Part shown: positions 50,792 through 60,893 of the stretch, one piece after another
Position numbering within the stretch: the stretch's first letter is position 1
How the letters are laid out: each line of letters begins with the position of its first letter
Source: Onchocerca volvulus
Taxonomy: Eukaryota > Nematoda > Chromadorea > Rhabditida > Onchocercidae
Assembly (NCBI GenBank): GCA_000499405.2
Contig: HG738137.1
Coordinates: 22,468,603 to 22,532,602 of the forward strand
Reading direction: 5' to 3'
DNA length: 64,000 nucleotides
The notes under the pieces: generated by a model
Database searches by the model: none
Told to the model about the DNA's origin: nothing
The model's input: only the letters and a program-made list of their open reading frames with translations
Position numbers and translations under genes: made by a program

Positions 50792-53700
50792 GTATATTTA
50801 TTAAAATCGATCAAGCTGAAAAACTTCACAGTATTACAATATCATATTAGCAGAGCTCCTGTAGCCATATTATCATATCACACTATCATTGTATCTCTTA
50901 ATCTACTTAACACTATAAGAAAAAGTCGCCATTAGAGGTGAAAGATAAAAGATAGCTTTAATAGTTCAAATGATTATTCTAAAGAAAAACATAGAAATAT
51001 CAATATGATATTTTTATGTTTTTCTCTGGAATATCGCAGCGCAATCAATAAATTATCATTAGTTACTATCAATGTATTAAAATCAAAATCTATAGTCTTT
51101 AACTTGATAGCAAAAAATTTCATTTCTTAATTTGAAATAGTCAAATTTTAATGATCAGTATCATAAGCTGTTTTTCCTAAAAGCAATGAAACTAATTTTA
51201 ATAAGATCTTTGTGATAAATCGCTTACTAAGTAGAATCTAAACTTCCTATGATCCAAACATTAATTTTGACTTGTCCACTTATCTCTTTTGATACTTTTC
51301 TGTATAAGTTACAGATTACATATTTAATTTAATTCCATCAAATCGGAAAAATATGGAGGGGAAATTTAAAGTTATGGATCCATTTTTCAACTTTTTCTTT
51401 TTCCTTGTGTTTTGAAATTTTTATTGCCTATTTCCATAATTTGTAGAAGGATAACTTTTCGCCATTTTTCAATTTTCCTGAAAAATTTGAGAATCATTTT
51501 ATGTGACTTGGGACTTTATTTCAGACAGATGTGCTCCTCATTTTGAATGAAAATTTAATTTGAAATAATGGCTTAAAGCTAATTGATCTTAAAGTGGAAA
51601 AGGATAGAACAACTAAATCAAAAGTTGTTAAAATCAAAAAAAATTTCCAAGCCACAGTTGCAATGATAGCATCTTAGAAACGAATGAAAAGAAATTATTA
51701 ATTAAAATTTCTCTAATTTTCGGGAAACTTATAGTGAAAGAATTAATTTTCAAAACACAATGTAGCTTGATTTTTCAACTTCGATTTTTGGTAACAAATC
51801 TTGGAAGGGAAAATTTAATACAAAGTTTTAATTAAATGACTAAAACTAATTAAATAATTAAACAAATCCGTGAATTTTGATTCATAGATATTTATTTCAA
51901 AAATATGCGTTTTTCAGATTTAATTCTAATTATAGAAGACATATTGTTTTGGCAGCAAGATTGATAAGATTTAAAATAAGCCTGACAATAGCGGATCTTG
52001 TCGTACTTTATGTTTACGCTCCAACACAAGTCATTTGGATTATCACTTATAATGTAAGTTGGATTCTTTTCCTTTGATTTAATTATTTCATTGCTTATTC
52101 AAATTATCAGAAGCAGAATTATGTCGGAAAAAGAATATCATAAGTACGAGGTGATATTGGATTTACTGTTCAAAGTTCCAGAAATGGGTACTAAATAGGA
52201 AGATTATCATTTGAAATATGATATTTAAAGTCAATTAAACTTCCCTTATTTTTTTCTTTTACTTTTATTAACACTAAAAATTCAAGAGAAGAAATCTTTT
52301 TTGGCTTATTTCAATGGAAAAATTGGAATATTGAGGAGAAATTTGAGAGAGAAATAAGAAATTCAAAGGAATTTTCACACTTTTTTGATACTACCATATT
52401 TCTAATCTGTAATTTTTTTCCTGGAAAATCAAATACTTAGCAAATTCCTAAATCATATTCGAATCTCTAAATCAGATCCCTAAATTATTCTTAGCAAATA
52501 TTTAAATTACACTTGAATTATCGGTATTTTCAGTGGTATGGAGGTGGTTTTTTGTGTCGTACAACGAAATTCATTAATACATTTTCATTACATCTAACAG
52601 CCAATATGCAAGTTCTTATTGCTGCCGATCGTTTATACATCACAACACATTTACGTCAAATTCATCAAGTTTAACCTTTAATACTTTTCAGAATAATATA
52701 TATTTCTTATATTAATAGTGTAAATATTATCTAGCGGGAAAAAACTTTTTATTAGTCAGTTGTACTCAACGTCATTCCGTAACATCGACGTCTACTGTAG
52801 TCATTTACATCGTTTATATAGCATAGAATGTCATTGCAAAGTATTTAGATTACTGTCCTCAAATAATAACTTTCTTGATCATTTCCTTATCGCATTAATT
52901 CAAGGAAATTTTCACGCTTTTTTGATACTATCATATTTCTTTTTTGAAAACCTTTTGCTGTGGAAAATCATGTACATATATTATTTGAAAGATATCATGC
53001 AGTAAATTCCTGTCTTGTCGTATTAGGAATATTAAGAAGTCCAATTTGAATTTGAAGTACAAAAAAAATACGAAGTTAGGAACAAATTAAATATTGGCTT
53101 TTGTTGATGGTACTTCCAAGATATTGAGGATTTCATGAAAATTGCTTCCAGGAGTCACATTTTGCAACAAATCAAATGATAGCGTTAGCATGGATACTCG
53201 CAATTGCTTGCGCATTACCGCAATTCTTTGTATTTCATGTATATATCTTACCTGGTGGTAATCCTCAATGTGTTTCTGTTTGGTGTGTTTCATTTTTATT
53301 TCATTAGTTTTTTGTCGAAAAAACCTTATCCGAGATATTTGAATTAATAATGGTATAAAGAGAAACTTTTATTTACAGCATTTTTTTTTCTGAAAATTAT
53401 ATATTGATGTGATTAAAGAAGGCGATAATGATGCATCTTTCATAAAAAAAGCTTTGCAAGTTTCACATCATTCCATAAATTATTTCAGGACAGTAATGAG
53501 GTTTCGTGAATTTATGGAACAAAAAATGGCACAAGCATATCGTCTGACACGAGTATCAATGAACTCGACCAATATTGCTGATAACATAACTTTAGCAAAA
53601 ACATTTGATGAAATGATTAATGCTGATGACAATGAGTTATTAGTGGATAGTAATATGCTGAAAGTTCTCGAGCGTGGTAAGAATGACAAAATTTATCTCG

Positions 53701-56700
53701 ACATGCTTTTCATATTAATTTCATTTATTTCAATCACTAGCTGGACCCAGCCACACGGAATGTGGTCGATCCAGTTAGTCTATGGGGCCGGCCACGATTC
53801 GCGTGTCCGGCAACAAAAATGTCAATGTTCGTTTGTTCAAAATCCCAAACTTCCGAGAGTTCTTAAACACGCGTCTTATCCACTCAAAATCTTAGATATT
53901 GGAAAATCCTTACCTATTGCTTTGAAATTTTGATATAACGTTGCATTCGAATACGCGCATGTTTTTATATTGTAACTCAGTCTAGTTAAGTGGAAAAAGA
54001 GAAAAAAAAAAAGTGCATGTTTCTAATGTTGGGGAAAAAAACTGATACTTTGTAATTTGATTTGTAGTTTTGTTGGATTGAAGATTGATTCTTGTTATTA
54101 TGATTCAGCTAGGTATGAGGAGGTATTTTGTGTCTTGTACGACAGAGATGAATGCTGTTGAGAAAGATGTTACTGATTGATGAAGAGTGATTTTTCGTAA
54201 CAAACAATTGCCAGAAAACATCCAGGCAAATTGATCACTGAATTATTCTTTCCTCTGCCGCTGATAGAGAAGAATACTATTCAAGTATTCAAGTGAATTG
54301 TTGATTTGTTGTTATGTTGTCGAATTTGAATTGTCGAACTGGAATCCTTGGAAATCCGAATTTTACTGTTACTGCGTCGATCTTTGTCGTTTATCTGTGA
54401 ATTGAAGCGTTTTGATGGTAAACATTTTGTAGTCACTTTTGAAACTATGTCACGCCACTTCACCTTTAGTATTTCTTAATCAGTTTTAAACACGACTTCA
54501 TGTTCAGCAGTCACGCGATTACAATCGTTTTGCATTCTGGTACAACCCAGCTGATGATTATAGTTTGAGCTCGCATGTTCTCATCGGCACTATGACTGAA
54601 GCATGCCTTTATTGCAAGACTCTGAAATTTAATGGAGAAATGAAAGAAATGTGTTGCGCCGTTCAAGAAAAAAAAAAAAAAATTAAACTGCTTCAACTTA
54701 AAGAACCACCAGAGCCATTAAAAACTTTGCTTGTCCTATATACTGCCGAATCAAAGCGTTTTCTATCTAAAATCAAGAAATACAGTTCTTACTTCCAAAT
54801 GAGTCTTTTGGCGCAGAAATTCTAACGTTATGACAAAAAATATGATACATGGATCTTGCGGAACACTGAATCCAAATTTATCATGCACGACAGACGGAAA
54901 ATCTGTAAGCGATATCCTCAAGCATTAGTGTCCAACACAGTTACAGGAAACGATGGAAATCCTTTATACAGAAGAGGATAAGCAGAAGATAAGATAAATT
55001 AGCAATCATACAAATATGGAACGGTGAAGTCAAAGTAAATAAACAGTGGATTGTTCCGTATTTGCTTTGCTATTAAAAACATACAAAGCGCACATAAATA
55101 TGGAATACTGTAACTTCGTTAAATCGATCAAATACATTTGTTATTACGTGAATAAGACAGCGACATGGCAGTTTTTGGAGTGCAGCCAGAAAGAAGTGAT
55201 AAGAATGCGGTATTACATTCCGATGAAATCTGGCAGTATTAGACTGGACGATACATAAGCAACAATGAAGCTGTATGGAAAATTTTTTCATTTCCCATAC
55301 ATGAACGAAGTCCAGCTGTTAGCAATACTCTAGAAAATTGACAACGCGTTTATTTCACAGTTGCAAATATGCAACAAATCGCCCTAAATCCACCAGCTAT
55401 AACGTTGACTGCTTTCTTTACATTATGTTAAGATGATACGTTTGAGAAAAAATTGTCGTATTCGAAAGTGCTTACGTATTACACATGGAATGCAATAGAA
55501 AATCATTTGAACGACGCAAACGAGGAGAACCAGTTGACGGACAATCTGGCATATTCAAATAAACTATGAAAGCAGATTTTACACCGTGCATCTTAGCCAG
55601 GAAGAACGCTTCTTCCTTCGTATGTTGTTAGTAATGTGCCCGGTCCAACATCCTTCCAGCAATTAAAAATTGTCAGTGGCGTTAACACACTATTTTCCGC
55701 AGTACATGTGAAGCTTTGAATTTATTGGAGAATGACCGACACTGGGATGTATGCATTAATGACGCATGCAACATGCCACATCCAAATCAAATTCGTACAT
55801 TGTTTGCAATCATATTGATCGCCTGCGCTTCTTATGAGAGAAATATAAATCGCATTTACCTGAAGATATTCTCCAACGAATACGCAGCAAAAATTCGAAT
55901 ATGAACACGGATTTCAGAGCAGAAATCTATGACGAAGCATTGATAATGATTGAAGACTTGTGTTTATAAATCGCGAACAAAGTTCTCAATCAATTGGGAA
56001 TGGCGATCGATCTGCTGCTGCTTCTTTCGATGTAGAATTGCGTCGAGAACAAAATTACAACACGACTGATCTTTTTGTCATATGTACAATCAAACATTCC
56101 TAAGCTCATGTTTGAGTAAAAAGGCATTTAGATCAAATAATGCAAACTGTCAATAAGGGAATTGAAAAAATATTTCTAGACGCGACAAGAACTGGTAAAA
56201 CGTTTCTAATTAGATTAATTCTGGCAGCAGTTCGATCCCAGAATGACATAAAATCCGCTTTTGCTATCAACCGGAATAACCGCAACATTACTAACAAGTG
56301 GAAGAACTGCTCATTCCACTTTGAAATTGCCATTGAACATGCAATTCGTTGAAACTGTGACATGAAACATTTCCAAAGCATCGAGCAAAAATATTGCGAA
56401 ATGCAAACATTGAGATGAATGTACAATGACGCATAAAAAATCGTTCAAGACTCTTGAGCGATCATTGCAAGATTTGCATGGAAATATCAGACCATTTGGG
56501 AACGCATTAATATTGCTTGTAAAAGATTTCAGGCAAATATTATCTGCAATTCCTCGATCGACACCAGTAAACGAAATAAATGATTGCCTGAAATACCCTA
56601 CTTTGTAGCTATATATTAAAATTAGTTACAAATATGCGTGCTCAGAACGATCGATCAACGAGATATTTTCACATTAATTGCTGGAAATTGGGAACGGAAA

Positions 56701-59700
56701 GGTGCCGGTTGATCTCAGAACGAATTTCATTGCCTCATAACTTCTGCAATTTGGTAACGTCAAAAAAAAAAAGTTAGTTGAAGAATATTCAAACCAATTA
56801 TAAGAATCACGATTGGCTGAGTGTACGAGCTATTCTTACGGCCAAGAACAAAGACGTCGACGAACTTACAATTTTATACAATCCTACATTCAAAGCGAGA
56901 TGGTCACATATAGATCCTTCGACACTGTTATGGAAGCAGAAGAAGCGATTAATTATCCAACAGAATTTTTGAATTCACTCGATCTGCCATGGATGCCACA
57001 GCTCGTACTGCAATTGAAAATTGGCATGCCAATTATCATGTTGCGAAATATCAACCAGCCAAAACTTTACAATGGCACGCGGCTTGCAGTAAAAAAATTA
57101 ATGAGTGATCTTGTAAGGACCTTTGAAAGGTGAAGATCTTTATTCCTCGCATCCCTATAATTCCAGCGGGTATGTCATTTCAATTTAAGAGGTTGCAATT
57201 CCCAGTTCGATTGGCGTGTGCATTCACCATCAACAAAGCTCAGAGTAATTTTTGGAATTGTGCAGTTTATATCAATGGCTAAAATTTACAACAAAGAGGC
57301 AATTTAAAATACGATCTAATATTAGAAGTCAGAGAGTAATCAATAAATTTCTTGAACGAAACATTTCATTATACACTATCATGACCTCGACATTTGTGCG
57401 ACGCAACTACATCCCTCAAAAATCAAAAAATAAACTAATTAATCTTTCACAAAGTAAAAAAACAAATGAAAAGCTTAAATTACTAGCCTTATTTATTCGA
57501 ATGTAACGCGATATGAAAATTTCAAATCAATTCAAATGCAATGCGGTATGGAAATTTCAAATCAAGCGATGAAGAACCTGAAATGTCGCAGGATGTAGCC
57601 GCAGTCACTGCAGGAAATAGGCATCGTGAATAAATCCTGTCCACTCATGAAGATTGATGTAGAGGTAGAGTCAAAAAATTCAATCCGCTCATAAGGGTGT
57701 AGTGTAGAGCGGAGTCAAAAAATTCGGCCCCCTCATTTACTTTTAGTTGTCACGAACGTGACAAGTGAAAAAAGTAAGTATGTCTATATAACAATGAAGA
57801 CCCATTTGAATACAAGGTTGTGTCAAAATTTGAAAACAATGTGGAGAACTTGCGAAGTTTCGCCCGCGGTGATAGAGAGCATTCACATTTTTATTTATAT
57901 GGATTGGTCAAGCTGTTGTCAGAGACCTCAAGAAATAAAAATGTGGTAATGACTTCTCACCTGGCTGATTCTTTTTAACTATGTCTTACCATGTCTCAAT
58001 ACTAATGTTACAAAATTGACCTCGATGAATTTCGATGATCTCGGTGAACTATCAAAACTATTGTGAAATATCAAATTTGATCAAAACCTTCCTAATTACA
58101 TTATATTCTTCGAAATTAATAACAAACGTAATGAACCTTTGTAAGATTTGGGATGATATTTAGATCACGTTGTGAAAATTCAGACTTCTTGAAAATTTGA
58201 ACCTTTTGTAGATAATCTTTCAAAAAAAAGTTGTAAAATTTTCAGACAATAAAGAATTTTAAAAGATATCTTCGTGAAATTTAATGCTATTCTCAATTTT
58301 GCAGCCTATAATGTGCTCCATTTATTTTCCATTTATATATTACCATATTCAATTGAATTGCTATGTTATGTTTCAATGTTGATTCTGATGAAGCAATTCA
58401 ACAGCGATAGTAATAATAAAAAAAGTCGACAGGAACGGTAACTTATTTTTTAACAATTATATCTCTTGAAATTGTCAAATATCCTTTCCTTTTTGGGAAT
58501 ATTATAAAGTTGAAGCAATTAAGATAACTGCAAAAGTGCATTAAAATATATGGAAATGTCAAATGAAATTTAGTTCTGCAAATTTTTTTCTTTCAATAAG
58601 TGAAAATGAAATTGTTGATTAATAGTAAAAATTTTGAGTAGTAAATACCTCTCAGTAACAAATATGATTTGATTCAGTCCTAAAAAAAAGAAAAAAAGAA
58701 AGAAAAAAGATTAAGAAGTTTATCTTTTCTTTGAAGAGAGAAAATCGAATAAAATATTTTTAATTTTCCTTTTTTTTCAAGTCCAATAGATAGAGCAAGC
58801 TAATATATACAGTGAAACATATTAATAATTTAAACTTAATTGAATATTCTTGTGATTTTTGATATTATCCCTTATATCAAATTTCTAATAATATTGGAAT
58901 TGGAATATCAAAAAACTGCACATTTTTGAGTAAAAGCTTTTTTTGCCCAGATAACTCAAAAGAATTAATATTGTTTAAGTTTCAGATATTCCTGGTTTCA
59001 ACGAACATCAAATATGCCTAAGAATTCTAACTGCAAATTCTCCGCGGACAGTAATTTTAGTACAGGAGATAAGATTCTCTGACAATTTAACATTTTGTTC
59101 AAACTTATTCTTCTATTTGGAATTGTCTAATTTCTTGTCATACTTTTAATAAGTAATCTTAAACGAACAATGATATTCCGATATTCCCATATTTCATCAA
59201 ATATTTCAGTTCAGGAATTCAGTGACAAATTCTTTAGGTCTTCAAGTTAAACAAAAAAGTTAAAAGTTAACAGAGTAATTTTCTTCTTTCATTCTTCTTT
59301 AATTGTAAACCTGAAAATAAGAGTGGTAATGACAGCAGCCACTACAATTATAACTGCAGTGTCTTCAACAAGAATTAAATTTTAGATTTATCACGACAGT
59401 GGGATGGAAACTCTAGAAAGATTGATGTCGGCGCTACTGATGTGAATGATAAATCAACCCGAAAACAGATCTGTTGTTTGGCGATACCTAAGCTGAAGTT
59501 TTTAAATCGACAATGTAATGAAACTCTGGTAAAAAAAGACACGAAACAGCGACGATCATCAGTTGCATGGAGGAATACGGTTGCTTTGGCGCGGCGAAAA
59601 ACTCGACAAAAAGTTTGATTTTAAAGTCTAGATTTCTTTCACCAAAATTTTTGTGACAAATCGAGACAGATAAACTTTTTTCCTTCTTTCTCTCAGCAAA

Positions 59701-60129
59701 CTTTTTTGTCTGATTTGAAATAACTTAGTCAATTCAACACTCTGAATCAGCCGCTTTATTGCCGAATTATGACTTCTAGCTCTAGATGACCGAAAATAAC
59801 CATTTCTAATTTGATGCAATGACTTTAATTTATTTGGAATTTGAAGTTCTCTTTATTCCTAATCTTTTAGCTGCATTTTCCATCACTTCTAAAATCGTCC
59901 AGTACTTACTTCTTTTATTGCATTATTCGCAAAATTGTTAAACTTCAAATATGATTTTCCAGAACAGTTGTAGTTTCAGGCTTTTCTGATGCTTACATTA
60001 AATATGATATTTTGGACGCCGTATTGTGTTATGGGTATTTTGAGCACAATTATGGAAATTGATCATGCCGGATACGATTTCTTGAATGCTCTTGTTGTCT
60101 TTAATGCCGTCTCGAATTTATTACTCTAA
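50670..60129 (+). CDS. Rhodopsin-family neuropeptide GPCR, GnRH/AKH-receptor-like (nematode gnrr type)
   Basis: Eight plus-strand exons, about 405 aa: 50670-50791, 51888-52053, 52534-52668, 53152-53282, 53489-53676, 58305 to 58409 or 58437, 59386-59612 and 59980-60129. TM1 is in exon 1 (SIYILAMLLGFVACYY). TM2 is LTIADLVVLYVYAPTQVIW. TM3 has CRTTKFINTFSLHLTANMQV and ends in ADRL in place of DRY. TM4 is IALAWILAIACALPQFFVF, TM5 LHLFSIYILPYSIELLCYV and TM6 LMLTLNMIFWTPYCV. The second extracellular loop is long and carries the Cys that pairs with TM3. These features suit peptide receptors of the GnRH/AKH/vasopressin branch. TM7 stops at NAVSNLLL without the usual (N/D)PxxY end or a cytoplasmic tail. 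The exon 6-7 junction works in phase only with donor GATA|GTAATA at 58409. Confidence 0.8.
51888..52053 (+). CDS. GPCR exon 2: first intracellular loop and TM2
   Basis: Phase 2 in, phase 0 out, 55 codons. The first loop is basic and longer than usual (about 25 residues, YLFQKYAFFRFNSNYRRHI), followed by TM2 with the conserved LxxAD motif. Confidence 0.8.
52534..52668 (+). CDS. GPCR exon 3: TM3 and ADRL motif
   Basis: 45 codons, phase 0 both ends, from TTTTCAG to CAA|GTTTAA. It contains WYGGGFLC with the conserved disulphide Cys before TM3, and VLIAADRLYITTHL, where DRL replaces DRY. Confidence 0.85.
53152..53282 (+). CDS. GPCR exon 4: TM4 and start of extracellular loop 2
   Basis: 131 bases from CTTCCAG, phase 0 in and phase 2 out. 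After TM4 comes YILPGGNPQCVSVW; the Cys is the second partner of the TM3 disulphide. Confidence 0.8.
53489..53676 (+). CDS. GPCR exon 5: long extracellular loop 2
   Basis: 188 bases, phase 2 in and phase 1 out. A hydrophilic segment with two N-glycosylation sequons (MNSTNIADNITLAK) and an Asp/Glu-rich part (INADDNELLVDSN). It sits between the loop Cys and TM5, making this loop about 75 residues. The open frame continues past the donor into intron to 53931, which is not coding in this model. Confidence 0.75.
53741..53811. repeat. GC-rich double hairpin in GPCR intron
   Basis: A GC-rich island in very AT-rich intron DNA. The first weak hairpin pairs CTGGA (53741) with TCCAG (53770). The second is a strong stem of GCCGGCCACG (53787-53796) with CGTGTCCGGC (53802-53811), one mismatch, loop ATTCG. 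It lies about 0.7 kb before the Helitron coding remnant in the same intron and may be part of the same inserted element. Confidence 0.6.
54507..54825 (+). pseudogene. Helitron protein, N-terminal zinc-finger part
   Basis: Open frame reading SRDYNRFAFWYNPADDYSL, then TMTEACLYCKTLKFNGEM and the CC pair, ending FQMSLLAQKF before a stop. Matches the N-terminal region of Helitron helicase-like proteins (CxxCxALKFNGE...CC, then FLSxIRKYNxxFQMTSFGA). Confidence 0.8.
54835..55975 (+). pseudogene. Helitron protein, region between Rep and helicase
   Basis: Broken into several frames. Recognisable blocks in order are MIHGSCGTLNPN, TGNDGNPLYRR, SIKYICYYVNK, ALNPPAITLTAFFTLC, TYYTWNAIE, GPTSFQQL, NLLENDRHWD and HPNQIRTLFAIIL. 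Stops occur in most blocks and small deletions are present. Confidence 0.75.
55976..57240 (+). pseudogene. Helitron PIF1-like helicase part
   Basis: PIF1-type superfamily 1 helicase motifs are visible: degraded Walker A (TRTGKTFL; the usual GGTGKT has lost a Gly), Walker B DECTM, motif DFRQIL, and later FTINKAQS, the family's QG-S motif truncated. Frameshifts separate the blocks at several points, for example near 56130 and 56800. Around 57240 similarity fades and the final YVACSR block is not recognisable. Confidence 0.8.
57605..57764. repeat. Direct repeats and palindrome downstream of the Helitron
   Basis: Two diverged copies of GTAGAG-xx-GAGTCAAAAAATTC-xx-CTCAT occur at about 57659-57692 and 57703-57737. 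They are followed by a perfect 8-bp stem TTGTCACG-AA-CGTGACAA at 57747-57764. A 3' hairpin is typical of Helitrons, but the CTRR end is not found just after it. Confidence 0.6.
58305..58437 (+). CDS. GPCR exon 6: TM5
   Basis: Starts after TTTTGCAG with a phase 1 match (G plus CC). Encodes TM5, LHLFSIYILPYSIELLCYVS, then a hydrophilic third-loop start. Donor CG|GTAACT at 58438 is phase 2 and does not fit the next exon; donor A|GTAATA at 58410 is phase 1 and does. The shorter end is therefore preferred. Confidence 0.7.
59386..59612 (+). CDS. GPCR exon 7: third intracellular loop
   Basis: 75 codons of hydrophilic sequence, phase 1 in and phase 0 out. Ends in the highly basic QRRSSVAWRNTVALARRKTR, typical of the loop just before TM6 that contacts G proteins. 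RRSS is a possible phosphorylation site. Confidence 0.65.
59980..60129 (+). CDS. GPCR exon 8: TM6, TM7 and stop
   Basis: Starts AFLMLTLNMIFWTPYCVMGI (TM6 with the WTPY version of CWxP), then the third extracellular loop and TM7 (FLNALVVFNAVSNLLL), and TAA at 60127-60129. The stop sits where family members continue with Tyr and a tail. The acceptor could also be at 59973, adding two codons. Confidence 0.75.
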   Translation, partial: AFLMLTLNMIFWTPYCVMGILSTIMEIDHAGYDFLNALVVFNAVSNLLL

Positions 60130-60591
60130 GCTAATTTATTTTATTTGTTTTAAATCTTTTATCTGAAAATATTTTAGAAACATTAAACATTAACCATTGA
60201 GTTAAATGGTCGATATAGCAAGGAGTATTTTCAATGAATTCAAGTAGATTAATAATTTAGGTAATCTTTGAAATATGCAGTAGGATCTCGAATTTCTTAA
60301 AATTTTCGACGTAAAGTTTATCTTGCAGACATTAGAAAGGATCGAACTGTAACATCTAGAACAATTATGCACATTTTCATCGTAGGAAATTTAACAGAAT
60401 TTTACAAACAAAACTATTAAAAAATATATATATATAAGAAAAAACACATTTAAAGTAGAAGAGAGATCATTATAAAAGTTTCCAGATCGACAAATTTAAA
60501 TCATTTCAATTACAGTCATTAATACAAAGAAATATTAGTAATTCATTTAATTTTTCTGGACTCTAATAGCACTTGAAATTTTTTGGAACAC
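60130..60591. other. Convergent intergenic gap
   Basis: Only 462 bases separate the GPCR stop (plus) from the OATP stop (minus), so the two 3' UTRs meet or overlap here. A short AT repeat lies near 60425-60436. No gene is seen. Confidence 0.6.
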
Positions 60592-60893
60592 TTATAAAAT
60601 AGTCTGGACAACATATGATGGCGAGATCGAACCATCTTGCTTTTCACTATATTCATCATAAACTGCTTCTCCTTCTTCTTCTGGGAATGTAAATTTACAA
60701 CTAAACACATAGCAAATTATAACTGAAATAACGGCCAAGATTTGGAAGGTAGCACTCGTTAAATGGAAACTTTGTCGAAATGCTTTATTGTCATAGATAA
60801 CACAGTTACCATGATCATGGGGACATCTACTATGCCATAATAAACAATCTTCATCAATAATCCAGCCAAAAATTACCGGCGCTGGAATAAAGC
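60592..60893 (-). CDS. SLCO: OATP last exon: TM11-12 and C-terminal tail
   Basis: GFIPAPVIFGWIIDEDCLLW matches the FIPAPIYFGxxIDxxCxxW motif. After a final membrane segment (ILAVISVIICYVFSC), an acidic tail (FPEEEGEAVYDEYSE) ends in QTIL. Phase 1 match to the previous exon through GGC. Confidence 0.9.

Larger units (their letters stand above)
54507..57240 (+). mobile_element. Dead Helitron (Rep/helicase transposon) with Rep section deleted
   Basis: A plus-strand stretch whose broken frames follow Helitron replicase-helicase proteins in order. N-terminal zinc-finger part: CLYCKTLKFNGEM and CCAV, then LKEPPEPLKTLL and SESKRFL-like text. Next MIHGSCGTLNPN and NTVTGNDGNPLYRR, SIKYICYYVNK, TLTAFFTLC, NLLENDRHWD and NQIRTLFAIIL. 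Then the helicase: Walker A TRTGKTFLIRLIL, DECTMTHKKS, GNIRPFGNALILL, DFRQILSAIPRSTP, GMPIIMLRNINQPKLYNGTR and FTINKAQS. Many stops and frameshifts make it inactive. Between about 54825 and 54840 the text jumps from the zinc-finger part to MIHG, so the segment that should hold the HUH nuclease is absent. It lies in the GPCR intron in the same orientation. The outer ends are not defined. Confidence 0.85.

Noticed and set aside
53677..53931. Continuation of the GPCR exon 5 open frame past the donor
   Set aside because: GTAAGA at 53677 is a good donor and gives the correct phase for TM5. The continued frame runs into the GC-rich hairpins and adds no receptor-like sequence.
56215..56245. GTTCGATCC-like word suggesting a tRNA T-arm
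   Set aside because: It lies inside the Helitron helicase remnant and no acceptor stem or anticodon arm folds around it.
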